A stretch of 64,000 bases of DNA from Desulfobulbaceae bacterium BRH_c16a. GTDB taxonomy: Bacteria > Desulfobacterota > Desulfobulbia > Desulfobulbales > Desulfocapsaceae. Under the pieces are notes generated by a model. It was given only the letters and a program-made list of their open reading frames with translations. It had not been told where the DNA came from and ran no database searches. The DNA lies in NCBI GenBank assembly GCA_000961725.1, contig LADS01000066.1, positions 1 through 64,000 on the forward strand, read 5' to 3'. Positions 35,733 through 45,745 of this stretch are shown here, piece by piece (within the stretch, counting starts at the first letter, position 1; each line of letters begins with the position of its first letter). A program made the translations under genes and the position numbers.

Positions 35733-37793
35733 TCAGTTCTCATCCACCTGAGTACAAAAGTATTCAATGGTCTTCTGGGCACAGGTAGTGCAGTAGCCGA
35801 GCTTATTGAGCATCGTTTCAATCATGCGGTCGTAGAGTTTCTGGTTCTCTTCATTGGTCCGATTGGCAAGCGCCCCGATGAGGCTGCCGGAACCGGCAAT
35901 GTCCGACTTCAAGCGAACATCGGTTACCGCCTTGACCAGTTCGAGGTTATCCATGAAATCATAGTCCGGCCTCACCGATATCTTCTGCCCGTAAATCTTC
36001 CGAATAGATGTCCGGAACGAATCCTTCTGCTCGCGGGTCTTCAGACCAAGGCAATCCTCGACCGAATTGATATACCGTTCGTCAATCTTCAGCGCCTGCA
36101 GTTCGCCGGTCTGGGGATTTTTATATTTCCACATCTTGTCGGCCCCAAGATTCTCGGCGTCGATACCGATGATCATGTTGACATAGTTCATCACATCCTT
36201 GCGGATGGCCAGAGGTTCATCCATATAGGCATTGAACATCTCGGTCATGATCCTTTCCCGATACAGCCCCTTGGCGATCTTCAGGTCGTCGAGAAACTTC
36301 GCCCGGTCTTTCGCCTCCGAAACATAGTCAAGGATGACCCGCTCGAGTGCTCGGAATACGTCGTAGGCAAACATGCATTTGCCCTCATTAGTCTCCGAAC
36401 TCTCCAGCATAAGCTGGATGGAGCGCCCGAGATTTCTCTGGCCGAGCCCTTTCTGGCCGAAACGCTTGGTGATATCGTGTTCCTGACTGAGGGTATCGAT
36501 GACCTCCGACAGGGTCTTGAGACTCTTTTCCCCTGCCACTTCGCCTGCCGCCAGTTTCATCGTTTCGATCGGGGTAAGTTTTTCCGATCTGGGCAGACGG
36601 GTTAAGACAACCGCCACCGAAGCGGCATGATTGAGGTTGGGATCCTGATGCATCGCATCGCCGGTCAATGTTGTTTTCGACTCGTTGCCGATAGCATAGG
36701 CGGTAAGGTCCTTCTGCAGCACATGGTTGGTATTGTGCGAGACATAGCAGATACGGCACCGGTCGACAATCGGCGCCTCTTCCTTTTCGGCCAGGAATCG
36801 ATTGAATTCCGAGTTGTTGCTGGTGGCGACAATGAGGCAGTCTATCGGCCACTTATAGCCGTCGATCTCGATGGAACGGTTTTGAATGATCCCGAGATAT
36901 ACCTGGACGAGGTCTTTTTTGTTCTTGTAGATCTCATCGCTGAAATGGATGCCGCCACCGGCTACCCTTGCCAATGCCCCCCGCCGCAAGTCAAAGCGGT
37001 AAGGGTTGTTGGTGTCGGTTATGTGCAGGAGTCGCTGAATGGACTCTTCACCCAGCAGATCGACGGCCGACGAAGTGATTTTATCTTTGGCAGGGTATTT
37101 ACCGGTCACCGTCCCCAGACTCTCGACCAGAGGAACCGTAGCAAGTTCGATAAATTCCAGCATATCGTCAGGCTTGCCGCCGGTATACTCCCGGATATTA
37201 TTCCAGATATACGCAGAGTCGGCCCCCATGGGGCGATAATTTTCAAACCAGGTTTCCATCATATCATCGGCTACGCGATATTTTCTGGCCAGATACTGCT
37301 TCGATTCTTCCTTGGTTTCCATAAGGTTCATCGCCAGCACCATCGGGTCTTCATAGGTCTGGGACTCAATGGTGGTGATGTTGCCGTAGGAACCGAGTTT
37401 GTCGAGTTGAGTAAAGCGGAAAGTGTACTTCCTGTTGCCTGCTATCGACAAAAACTGGCGATACAACTTACAAAGATGCTCGACCAGAAAGGTCTTGCCG
37501 TTACCCGGTTCTCCTACCAGAACAAAGGCCATTTCCTTGGAGGATCCCCCCTGGGAAGCATCCTTGATAAAGGAAACGAAAGAATTTATCTCGTCATACA
37601 TGCCGACGATATGTTTTGCTCCCTTCCTGAATATTTTAAAGTCAAAAGTGTTTTTTCCATTGACCATGACCCTGTCAATTTCACCCCCCAACACCATACG
37701 ACTGACACTTTGGAAGGCATTTTCGAAGACCCGTTCTCCCTTTTTTACCGCCGAAATATGATATTGGAGTGAATTGTTCCTTTGTTCTGCCAT
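35733..37793 (-). CDS. prkA: PrkA-type AAA+ serine kinase, canonical
   Basis: The 686-residue protein has Walker A GEPGNGKT (residues 94-101), Walker B-like GGIHFSDEIYKNKKDLVQVY, sensor region CLIVATSNNSEFNRFLAEKE and a PrkA C-terminal domain (IDAENLGADKMWKYKNPQTG). This copy is closest to YeaG/PrkA proper. The end carries CTTCAQKTIEYFC. It is the first gene of the operon with AGGAGGG before ATG 37793, and is divergent from the YheO-type gene. Kinase activity of PrkA is established in E. coli and Bacillus; targets here are unknown. Confidence 0.93.
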   Translation of the reverse strand: MAEQRNNSLQYHISAVKKGERVFENAFQSVSRMVLGGEIDRVMVNGKNTFDFKIFRKGAKHIVGMYDEINSFVSFIKDASQGGSSKEMAFVLVGEPGNGKTFLVEHLCKLYRQFLSIAGNRKYTFRFTQLDKLGSYGNITTIESQTYEDPMVLAMNLMETKEESKQYLARKYRVADDMMETWFENYRPMGADSAYIWNNIREYTGGKPDDMLEFIELATVPLVESLGTVTGKYPAKDKITSSAVDLLGEESIQRLLHITDTNNPYRFDLRRGALARVAGGGIHFSDEIYKNKKDLVQVYLGIIQNRSIEIDGYKWPIDCLIVATSNNSEFNRFLAEKEEAPIVDRCRICYVSHNTNHVLQKDLTAYAIGNESKTTLTGDAMHQDPNLNHAASVAVVLTRLPRSEKLTPIETMKLAAGEVAGEKSLKTLSEVIDTLSQEHDITKRFGQKGLGQRNLGRSIQLMLESSETNEGKCMFAYDVFRALERVILDYVSEAKDRAKFLDDLKIAKGLYRERIMTEMFNAYMDEPLAIRKDVMNYVNMIIGIDAENLGADKMWKYKNPQTGELQALKIDERYINSVEDCLGLKTREQKDSFRTSIRKIYGQKISVRPDYDFMDNLELVKAVTDVRLKSDIAGSGSLIGALANRTNEENQKLYDRMIETMLNKLGYCTTCAQKTIEYFCTQVDEN

Positions 37794-38007
37794 CGTTTCC
37801 CTCCTGGACAGGTTAGTAAGACTGCTGCGTTATGTTGTTACTTAATTATCGTCACAAAATAAAATTATTATCAAATTAAAAAGATTATCATGAAATTCCA
37901 TCGATAATTCACCAAGGGTAAAAAAGGTCCTTCCTCTGTTCGAAACTTCTTTGTCCTTTGTCCACCTGACAACATTCAACATATTTTGAATTTGTCAAAT
38001 TTTTTTG

Positions 38008-38036
38008 TTGACACTTTGCCTGTCCATTGTCAGAAT
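38008..38036 (+). promoter_or_regulatory. Sigma-70-like promoter of the cysteine operon
   Basis: TTGACA (38008-38013), 17-bp spacer, CAGAAT (38031-38036; four of six matches to TATAAT). It lies 44 nt before ATG 38080. Confidence 0.5.
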
Positions 38037-38079
38037 ATGTGCAAATTCACATAACCCCAATAGATAAGCGCAGACAGCC

Positions 38080-38745
38080 ATGATCGACCAAGTGTGTCTC
38101 TTGCAAAACCTTCAGCGTTTGGCCGACGCTGTCGTCGCCATGTTCGGAAAAAACTGTGAAGCATGCGTTCATGATCTGACCGAGTTACCCAACTCCCTGA
38201 CATACATCCGGGGACATGTCACAAATCGGAAACCAGGCGCTCCCGCCACCGACCTGCTGCTCAAGATGATCAATCGGAAATCCGGTGATGGAGAGGATAT
38301 TTACAATTATAAGACGACCGGCACCGATGGCAAATCCCTCAAATCGGCAACAACCCTGTTCCGAGACACCACCGGCAGACCGGTCGCTGCCTTGTGCATC
38401 AACTTCGATACGACTGAATTCTATAATGCCAGCCAGGCCCTGACGCCTTTCCTCAACCTGCCGGAAAACGATTCCCCCCCTTCCGTCGAGACCTTCGCCC
38501 ATTCGGCAAGCGAAACGGTTGAGGCATTTCTTCACCAGGCTGCAGCGGAGATAGGCAAACATCCTTCGACCATGAATGTCGACGAACGATGCCGGTTCAT
38601 CACCATTCTTAAAGACAACAGCATCTTCCAGTTCAAGGGAGCGGTGGAACAGGTCGCCCGGATGATGGGTGTCACCAGATTTACCGTCTACAACTACATA
38701 AAGAAAATTAGAACAACCAGTTCAACCAACGGACAAGAGGCCTAA
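38080..38745 (+). CDS. YheO/DauR-type PAS-HTH transcriptional regulator
   Basis: The 221-residue protein has an N-terminal YheO-type PAS domain (CEACVHDLTELPNSLTYIRG, then TLFRDTTGRPVAALCINFD) and a C-terminal HTH (FKGAVEQVARMMGVTRFTVY, residues 185-207). This domain pair is seen in the D-amino-acid regulator DauR and in YheO. The ligand here is unknown; cysteine or a product is a sensible guess because ridA and a desulfidase gene follow at 1 and 28 nt. It probably regulates its own operon. Confidence 0.87.
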   Translation: MIDQVCLLQNLQRLADAVVAMFGKNCEACVHDLTELPNSLTYIRGHVTNRKPGAPATDLLLKMINRKSGDGEDIYNYKTTGTDGKSLKSATTLFRDTTGRPVAALCINFDTTEFYNASQALTPFLNLPENDSPPSVETFAHSASETVEAFLHQAAAEIGKHPSTMNVDERCRFITILKDNSIFQFKGAVEQVARMMGVTRFTVYNYIKKIRTTSSTNGQEA

Positions 38746-38746
38746 T

Positions 38747-39127
38747 ATGATTCGCAATGTCATTGCTACCAGCCACGCCCCATCCGCCATCGGCCCGTAC
38801 TCCCAAGCCATTGGCACCAGCGACCTGCTGTTCATTTCCGGCCAGTTGCCGATCGACCCAATCAGCGGCAAAATGGTGGAGGGAGATATCGGCGTAAAAA
38901 CCGATCGGATTCTCAAGAATGCCGCCGCCATCGCCAAAGAGGCGGGAACCGAGCTGAACCGGGCGGTGAAAACGACGATCTTTCTCACCGATCTCGCCGA
39001 CTTTCAGGAGATGAACAAAGCGTACGGCAGTCATTTCCCTGAAGCTCCTCCTGCAAGAAGCACAGTACAGGTTGCCGCTCTGCCGCTCGGCTCAAATATT
39101 GAAATCGAATTCATTCTGGCAAGATAA
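38747..39127 (+). CDS. ridA: RidA family enamine/imine deaminase
   Basis: The 126-residue protein has all RidA blocks: HAPSAIGPYSQAIG, FISGQLPIDPISG, EAGTELNRAVKTTIFLTDLA and ARSTVQVAALPLGSNIEIEF. The Arg of ARSTVQVA and the Glu before the end match the active site that binds 2-aminoacrylate. It removes reactive enamines, which fits the next gene, whose reaction produces 2-aminoacrylate. ATG 38747 lies 1 nt after the regulator stop. Confidence 0.95.
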   Translation: MIRNVIATSHAPSAIGPYSQAIGTSDLLFISGQLPIDPISGKMVEGDIGVKTDRILKNAAAIAKEAGTELNRAVKTTIFLTDLADFQEMNKAYGSHFPEAPPARSTVQVAALPLGSNIEIEFILAR

Positions 39128-39155
39128 CAAGATGCCGGCGTTAAGGAACCTCGCT

Positions 39156-40490
39156 ATGAAATTTACGGTCAAAGACATCCTTGAGATGGAAGTTACCTTG
39201 GCGCTCGGCTGCACCGAACCGGTGGCCATTGCTTTAGGCGCGGCGGCGGCAGCCACACTGCTGCCGGCAAAAGAATTCGACACTATTGAAATATGGATCG
39301 ATCCGAACATCTATAAAAACGGCCTGGCCGTCACTATCCCAGGCACCGGCGGCATGACAGGACTCGATACTGCCGCAGCCCTTGGCGCCTATGGCGGCAG
39401 CCCGGACCGGGGACTCGAGGTCCTGGAAAGCCTCAACGATGAAACCATTGCCAAGGCCAAAACCTTGCTTGCGGAAAACAGGGTGACCGTCAACCTCAGG
39501 GATGAAGTCGGTCTCCATGTGCGGACACGGCTTGTCGCGGGGGAAAATGTAGCCGAATCCCTGATCGTCGACCTCCACAATAATATAGTCGGTCTCAAAT
39601 TGAACGGGGAGGAGATAACCACTTCTCCTCTGCTTGCCCGGACTCGGCAGAAAGGCGGCAAACGCACCTTGGCGGAACTTGAGGCCTGGCTGCGCGAGCT
39701 GACCCTGGAACAGATCCTCGACCTGACGGCGGAGCTTGACGACAGCGACCTCGACTTTCTGGAAGTAGGGGTCAATCATAACCTTGCTCTGGCCGAATAC
39801 GGCTTGAAACACGGCAGCGGTCTCGGGATCGGCAAGGCCATCGACCGGCTGATCAAACAGAAACTCATGGTCAACGACATGTCCACTTCGGCGCGTCGAC
39901 TGACCTCGGCCGCAGCGGACGCCCGCATGGGCGGAGCGAAACTGCCGGCCATGAGTTCCGCCGGCAGCGGCAACCACGGCCTGACCGCCATCCTGCCGAT
40001 CTGGGCAATGAAGGACTTCATCACCCATGACCGGGAAACCATACTCCGAGCCATCGGCCTCAGCCACATCATCACCGCCTACGTTAAAGCCCATACAGGT
40101 CGCCTGTCGGCGGTCTGCGGCTGTTCGGTCGCGGCCGGGGCGGGTGCCACCGCGGGAATCACCTATCTGGTCGGCGGCGACGTCCACCACATGGAAGGGG
40201 CGATCAAAAATATCCTCGAAGATCTGGCAGGGGTGATCTGCGATGGCGCCAAGGCCGGCTGCGCCATCAAGCTGAACACCGCCGCGGGAGCGGCAGTGCA
40301 GGCTGCATTGTTCTCGCTGCACGGGGTGAATGTCAAGGATACCGATGGAATCATCGGCAACTCAACCCAGAAGACCATCCAGAACATGGGAGCGCTGAGT
40401 CATGACGGCATGAGTCATGCGGATAAAACCATTCTCAAAATCATGCTGGAAAAACAGCTGACTAAAAACAAGAAATCGCCGGACCGGTGA
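39156..40490 (+). CDS. cyuA: L-cysteine desulfidase (CyuA/YhaM, UPF0597 family)
   Basis: The 444-residue protein begins MKFTVKDILEMEVTLALGCT, whose Cys is the conserved active-site/cluster cysteine, then VCGCSVAAGAGATAGITYLV, ICDGAKAGCAIKLNTAAGAA and GNSTQKTIQNMGALS, matching the Fe-S desulfidase. The enzyme turns L-cysteine into sulfide, ammonia and pyruvate through 2-aminoacrylate. ATG 39156 is chosen as it matches the family start; an ATG at 39132 with a longer N-terminus is possible. Overlaps nothing; cotranscribed with ridA. Confidence 0.9.
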   Translation: MKFTVKDILEMEVTLALGCTEPVAIALGAAAAATLLPAKEFDTIEIWIDPNIYKNGLAVTIPGTGGMTGLDTAAALGAYGGSPDRGLEVLESLNDETIAKAKTLLAENRVTVNLRDEVGLHVRTRLVAGENVAESLIVDLHNNIVGLKLNGEEITTSPLLARTRQKGGKRTLAELEAWLRELTLEQILDLTAELDDSDLDFLEVGVNHNLALAEYGLKHGSGLGIGKAIDRLIKQKLMVNDMSTSARRLTSAAADARMGGAKLPAMSSAGSGNHGLTAILPIWAMKDFITHDRETILRAIGLSHIITAYVKAHTGRLSAVCGCSVAAGAGATAGITYLVGGDVHHMEGAIKNILEDLAGVICDGAKAGCAIKLNTAAGAAVQAALFSLHGVNVKDTDGIIGNSTQKTIQNMGALSHDGMSHADKTILKIMLEKQLTKNKKSPDR

Positions 40491-40535
40491 TGCCGCACGC
40501 CGCGCCGACTGGTCGACGCGGCATGTCGACATCAT

Positions 40536-43500
40536 CTATTTGGCCATGCACCATTCATAGGCGTTCCTGAACATCTGCATCCATGGCGTGACCCTCAACC
40601 CCTTCATCGCCTCCGGCAGATAGTGAGCCTGCCACGGCAGGAAGACCCGCTCCGGATGGGGCATGAGCGCCAGATGACGGCCATCGGCGGAACAGAGACC
40701 TGCCAGCCCTTCCGGCGAACCATTCGGGTTGAACGGATAATTTTCGGTCGGCAGAGCATCATCGTCGACATAGAACAGTGGAGCCATGCCGCCCGCTTTG
40801 ACTTTGGCGAAAAGCTCGCTGTCAGGAAAATGAAGCCGCCCCTCGCCATGATCGACATGGATTCCGAAGACCAGTCCCTCCATGCCCTTCAGCATCATGG
40901 CCTGACTCTTTTCTACTTTGACTGTGGCCCAGCGGGATTCAAAGCGTCCCGAGACATTGCGGACAAAGCGGGGCTGGCGTTCGGCTGCGAGACCCGGCTC
41001 AGGCACCCAGCCAAGCAGGCCGAAGAGCTGGCAGCCATTGCAGACGCCTAATGTAAAGGTATCCGGTCGATGATAGAACTCGTCAAACATCTGCTTCAAC
41101 CGGGGATTGAACAGGATGGTCGCTGCCCAGCCCTTGGCCGAGTCGGGGACATCGGCGTAGGAGAAGCCGCCAACCGCTGCCAGTCCGCGGAAATCATCAA
41201 GACTTACGGTGCCGTCGAGGAAATCCTTCATGCAGACATCCCACGGCTCGAAACCGGCTAAGTAGAAGGCGGAAGTCATCTCCCTGTCCGAATTGGATCC
41301 CTCGTCCCGCAGAATCGCCACCTTCGGTTTGTCGGCTCTGGTAAGCAGCTCGACAGGCGCCGGTTCGGGGCTGAAGGGCAGATGGTAGGTCGGCCCTTTG
41401 CGATCATAGATAAGCTCTTTTTCCTGGTCGGCACAGGCCGGATAGATCTGCAGCCGTTCCAGCTGATAGCTGGTTTCCTCCCACCAGCCGCGCAGCACGA
41501 TCATCTGCTCGTCCAGCACCTTCTCGCCATTGCAGCTGATCCGGACGCGCTTATCGGCAGTAGCGGTACCGACTTGGAAGAATGGCACCCCGGCCTTGCC
41601 GAGTATATCTTCTACCTCGGCCAGCACTTCCGGCCGGCATTCAAGGACAAGCCCGAGCTCCTCGGCAAAAAGAGTCTCAAAAACCGACGCACTGCCGGTA
41701 AGCGAGATATCGAGACCGCAGTTGCCGGAAAAGGCCATCTCCAACAGGGTGGTGATCAGACCACCGTCGCTGCGATCATGCCCGGCCGAGATCAATCCCT
41801 TGGCCAGCAACTCCTGGACCGCACCAAAACAGGCTTTCAGTAGTGCTCCGTCGGCAAGATCGGGGCTGGCATCGCCCATCTGACCCATGACCTGGGCGAG
41901 AGCACTGCCGCCCAGCCTGGAATGGCCGCCGCCAAGATCGAGATAGAGCAAAGGCGACCCCGGTTTTTTGATATCCGGGGTCACAACCCTGGTGATATCG
42001 GGGACCGCCGCATATGCGGAAATGACCAGTTCGCGCGGCGACTTGACGGTCTCATTGCCGACCATGGTGGCCATCGACAGACTGTCTTTGCCGCCATCGA
42101 CCGCCATGCCGACCTGAATCATCAGATCGCGCATCGCCTGCGCCGCATCATAGATGGCAGCGCCCTCCCCCGGCAGTTTCGGCGCCCACATCCAGTTGGC
42201 GGAACATTTGACCTGTCCGAGATCTTCAATCCTGGCAAAAACCAGATTGGTCAGCGACTCGCCCACCGCCATTCGTGCTCCTGCCGCTGGATCCACCAGC
42301 ATCTTGATCGACTGCTCGCCGATGGCCGTGGCGATTCCGGTTTTGCCGAAATGGCTCTGGGCAACAACCGCCACGTCGCCAACCGTCAACTGCAACGGGC
42401 CGCAGCACTGCTGCTGGGCGATGAGGCCGGTAACCGCCCGGTCCACTTTGTTGGTGAGGAAGCGCTTGGAACCCACCGAGACCAGCCGCAGCACGTCGTA
42501 GAGAGCGGCGGCAACGGTGAGGTCGGCCGGCAGCGCAAGTGGTTTTGCTGCATAAGGCTTCCGCCGGTCGGTAAAGGTCTTCTGCGGAATATCTCCCAGG
42601 AGCACCGGCAGATCGATATCCACCGGCGTGGTATCGTCGCCGGCGTCATGCAGGACAAACCGCAGATCGCCGGTCACCTCGCCCAGCACCTCGCAGTTCA
42701 CCTTCTCCCGGTTGCAGATGGCCTTGAATTTTTCGATATTTCCCGGGCTGATCAGGAAGCCGTTACGCTCCTGATATTCGGCCACGTAGATTTCCAGGAC
42801 CGACATGGTCGGATCGCCCACCCGGATATTGCGGATCTCAACGCGACCACCGGACTTCTCCACCAGCTCCTTGAGTACGTTGGCGGGTCCTCCGGCCCCC
42901 TGATCATGGATCACATCAATCAGGGTCCGGTCGCCCATCTCGTTACAGGCCCGGATGACGCGGTTCATTTTCTGCTCCATCTCCGCATCGCCACGCTGCA
43001 CCGCATTGAAATCGAGGCTTGATTCGTTTTCCCCCTGCAGCATGCTGGAGGCGGCGCCGCCCCCGAAACCGACGCGATAGGCCGGGCCACCTATTTGAAC
43101 GATGAGCATGCCTTTTTCAGCAGTCTTTTTCTCGGTCAACCGGGCATCGATCTGGCCAATGCCACCGGTGAACATGATCGGCTTGAGAAAACCCCAGCGC
43201 TCGCCGCTCGCAAGACGCATGTCAAAGGACCGGGTAAAACCCTGAATCAGCGGCTCGCCGAATTTATTGCCGTAATCGGAGGCGCCGTTGCTCGCCTCGA
43301 TCTCGATCGTCAATGCATCGGCCAGATTATCGGGGCAGGGAAAGCGGTTCTCCCATGGCAGTTCATAGCCCGGAATATTCAGGTTGCCGACGCAATAGCC
43401 GGCTGTGCCGGCAATGACAAAACCACCCCTCCCGGTGCCTTGAACGTCGCGGATACGGCCGCCGGTACCGGTCTCCGCCCCGGGAAAGGGCGCCACCCCG

Positions 43501-44339
43501 GTGGGGAAGTTGTGGGTCTCGGCGGTGAGCAGCGGATGATAGGATGTTCGCACCGGGATGAAAAAGGAGGGGCGGCCTGGCTCCCTGGGCAGTAACGTTT
43601 CGATTTCATAGCCTGTAATCACCGATGAATTGTCTTTAAAGGCGACTACCGAACCTTTAGGACTGGCTTTGAGAGTGGCAGTCACCAGATCAAACAGGGT
43701 ATCCTCCATTTCCTGCCCGTCAATCACCTGTTTTCCTTTGAAAAAACCATGGCGGGAATGCTCGGAATTAGCGTTGTTCAGATCCATGATCTCGACAATA
43801 GTCGGGTTGCGCCCCTGCCGGTTGACGAAATAATCGTAATAGAGGTTGCGATCCCTCTCATCCATCGATATTCCCGGCAATTCGTTCAATCCATCCGGAC
43901 CCTTCGTCTTGAGATCGACTTCATACACCGGTTCCGGCACGACACCGGTCTCGAAGGTGGTAAGCGGTTCCGGATAATGGCATTCGGTCATCCGGTCATG
44001 ATGACGGTTGATAAAAGCCTGAAGATCCTCGCCTTCCGGCACCCGGTAACGCCGCGATCTCTCCACTCTGGTAACAGCTGCGAGCCCCGTCGCCTGGCAG
44101 ATTGAAACCATATTCGACGACCAGGCGGTAGCAAAGTTCAGCCGGGGTCCGACCTCCACCACCCTGCCTCCCTGCAATACAGGTTTCTCCTGTACCGAAT
44201 CGACAAGAAAACCATCCGCCAAAATGAGCCTCAGACAAGTCATTTCCTGCGGTGTAAGTGATCGTTTTAACTCAACATGAAAACAATAGGCGCGGTCTTC
44301 GTCAATTCTGCGATAAAGTTGTGTGACAGTCACACTCAT
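40536..44339 (-). CDS. purL: Phosphoribosylformylglycinamidine synthase, single-chain
   Basis: The 1267-residue enzyme has the N-terminal linker domain, the FGAM-synthetase core (ETHNFPTGVAPFPGAETGTG around residue 280, GKTGIATAIGEQSI) and a C-terminal glutaminase domain with the nucleophile Cys in LGVCNGCQLFGLLG (near residue 1100) and the His/Glu dyad in LMPHPERVFLPWQ. It carries out the fourth step of purine synthesis, using glutamine. This is the large proteobacterial/eukaryotic form, so a separate purS/purQ is not needed. GAGGAAAAG precedes ATG 44339. Convergent with cyuA. Confidence 0.95.
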   Translation of the reverse strand: MSVTVTQLYRRIDEDRAYCFHVELKRSLTPQEMTCLRLILADGFLVDSVQEKPVLQGGRVVEVGPRLNFATAWSSNMVSICQATGLAAVTRVERSRRYRVPEGEDLQAFINRHHDRMTECHYPEPLTTFETGVVPEPVYEVDLKTKGPDGLNELPGISMDERDRNLYYDYFVNRQGRNPTIVEIMDLNNANSEHSRHGFFKGKQVIDGQEMEDTLFDLVTATLKASPKGSVVAFKDNSSVITGYEIETLLPREPGRPSFFIPVRTSYHPLLTAETHNFPTGVAPFPGAETGTGGRIRDVQGTGRGGFVIAGTAGYCVGNLNIPGYELPWENRFPCPDNLADALTIEIEASNGASDYGNKFGEPLIQGFTRSFDMRLASGERWGFLKPIMFTGGIGQIDARLTEKKTAEKGMLIVQIGGPAYRVGFGGGAASSMLQGENESSLDFNAVQRGDAEMEQKMNRVIRACNEMGDRTLIDVIHDQGAGGPANVLKELVEKSGGRVEIRNIRVGDPTMSVLEIYVAEYQERNGFLISPGNIEKFKAICNREKVNCEVLGEVTGDLRFVLHDAGDDTTPVDIDLPVLLGDIPQKTFTDRRKPYAAKPLALPADLTVAAALYDVLRLVSVGSKRFLTNKVDRAVTGLIAQQQCCGPLQLTVGDVAVVAQSHFGKTGIATAIGEQSIKMLVDPAAGARMAVGESLTNLVFARIEDLGQVKCSANWMWAPKLPGEGAAIYDAAQAMRDLMIQVGMAVDGGKDSLSMATMVGNETVKSPRELVISAYAAVPDITRVVTPDIKKPGSPLLYLDLGGGHSRLGGSALAQVMGQMGDASPDLADGALLKACFGAVQELLAKGLISAGHDRSDGGLITTLLEMAFSGNCGLDISLTGSASVFETLFAEELGLVLECRPEVLAEVEDILGKAGVPFFQVGTATADKRVRISCNGEKVLDEQMIVLRGWWEETSYQLERLQIYPACADQEKELIYDRKGPTYHLPFSPEPAPVELLTRADKPKVAILRDEGSNSDREMTSAFYLAGFEPWDVCMKDFLDGTVSLDDFRGLAAVGGFSYADVPDSAKGWAATILFNPRLKQMFDEFYHRPDTFTLGVCNGCQLFGLLGWVPEPGLAAERQPRFVRNVSGRFESRWATVKVEKSQAMMLKGMEGLVFGIHVDHGEGRLHFPDSELFAKVKAGGMAPLFYVDDDALPTENYPFNPNGSPEGLAGLCSADGRHLALMPHPERVFLPWQAHYLPEAMKGLRVTPWMQMFRNAYEWCMAK

Positions 44340-44593
44340 GATCTTTTCCTCTATATTTTTGGGCAGCCGAAAAACTCAGGTATACTTGTTTTCGGCGGGT
44401 AGGTATTCAACGAGAATCAGCTCTTGCCTGACAGCAACCGGCAGACCTGCCGACGGTGTCGGCAAACACTAGCATTATTCGTTAAAAAATTCCGCATGAA
44501 TTTGTTCTGGTTCAGGCAACTTTAGGTTATATTGTTAAAGCTTAAAACATGAGAAGACAATCCCTGTAATTCTTTCAGGAGAAAACCCGGAAA

Positions 44594-45745
44594 ATGATAC
44601 AATCCGTTATTGGAATCAGCGATGACATTGACGTCGCCGTCGCCATTGAAGACGTCATTGCCGATTGCAAAAACAAGCTGGACGGCAACTCTCCCCAGCT
44701 CGGCATTTTTTTTACCTCCTGCATGGATGCCAATTTTTCCGACCTGCTCGCTCGAATATTAAGGGAATTTCCAGGAATCCAACTCATCGGCTGCACCACC
44801 GACGGAGAAATCAGCCGGCAAACCGGATTTATTGAAGACGCCCTGGCCCTCCTCCTCCTCTCCTCGGATTCAATCGAGTTTGCCACCGCCGTGGCCACAA
44901 ACATCTCACGCAATGCAGAAGCCTCTTTCAAGGCGGCCTATGCCGATGCCTGTCGAACATTGCAAAGTAAACCGGTCTGCGCCTTCACCTTCCCCGACGG
45001 CCTTACAACCATCGGCACCGACCTCGATGAGGCTATTCAACATGCCTTCGGCGATGTGTTTCCGGTTTTTGGCGGAACGGCAGGAGATCATTCTCGCTTT
45101 ACGCACTGCTATCAATTCCACAACGACCGGATCTACAGCGACGCCGCTCCGATTCTCCTGCTCGCAGGCGATCTCCGAGTGACCAGCGCCATCCGCACCG
45201 GTCCGGTACCGACCGGCCTCCACTTCACCCTCGGCAGGCATGAAAAAAATGTGGTGCATGAGATAGACGGGAAAACGGCCATGGCTTTTTACCGCGATCA
45301 TCTCGGCGACTATGACGAAGAGATCAGCGAATTCCCCCTGGCCGTCTACGAAAAGAACGAGACGGAATTCTATCTGAGGGATCCTCTCTCCATTAACAAA
45401 GAGGACGAAAGCATCGTTTTTGTCAGCACGTTTCCGGAAGATTGTACGGTCCGCCTCACCCTCGTTTCCCGAAACGACATTCTTTATGCCGCCGAGCAGG
45501 CAAACCTGAGTATCCTGAGTGAGATCGATCCTGAACTGATTCTCATCTTCCCCTGCACATGGGTGCGGCATGTTCTTGGCTCAAAGGCCAACGAAAAATT
45601 TGAATTACTCCGGCAGACCGATGAAATGATCCCCTTCTTCGGCTTTTACTGCTACGGCGAAATCGCTCCCTTCTCGGTCGGCAAACCTACCCGCTTTCAT
45701 AACGACACCTATGTCGTTGTAGCCTTAAGTTCGAGGACATCGTGA
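44594..45745 (+). CDS. FIST domain protein (FIST_N plus FIST_C)
   Basis: The 383-residue protein has the FIST N-terminal domain (LGIFFTSCMDANFSDLLARI, FPGIQLIGCTTDGEIS, near residue 80) and a FIST_C domain (ILIFPCTWVRHVLGSKANEK, MIPFFGFYCYGEIAPF). FIST proteins are proposed sensors of small ligands such as amino acids. It lacks membrane spans. The stop TGA overlaps the GTG start of the hybrid kinase by 4 nt, so the two are translationally coupled and likely form a sensor-transmitter pair. Confidence 0.9.
   Translation: MIQSVIGISDDIDVAVAIEDVIADCKNKLDGNSPQLGIFFTSCMDANFSDLLARILREFPGIQLIGCTTDGEISRQTGFIEDALALLLLSSDSIEFATAVATNISRNAEASFKAAYADACRTLQSKPVCAFTFPDGLTTIGTDLDEAIQHAFGDVFPVFGGTAGDHSRFTHCYQFHNDRIYSDAAPILLLAGDLRVTSAIRTGPVPTGLHFTLGRHEKNVVHEIDGKTAMAFYRDHLGDYDEEISEFPLAVYEKNETEFYLRDPLSINKEDESIVFVSTFPEDCTVRLTLVSRNDILYAAEQANLSILSEIDPELILIFPCTWVRHVLGSKANEKFELLRQTDEMIPFFGFYCYGEIAPFSVGKPTRFHNDTYVVVALSSRTS

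Noticed and set aside
39234..40322. Long antisense frame opposite cyuA
   Set aside because: Shadow of a strongly conserved gene with intact motifs on the other strand.
41922..43022. 366-codon plus-strand frame inside purL
   Set aside because: Antisense shadow; purL motifs are complete on the minus strand.
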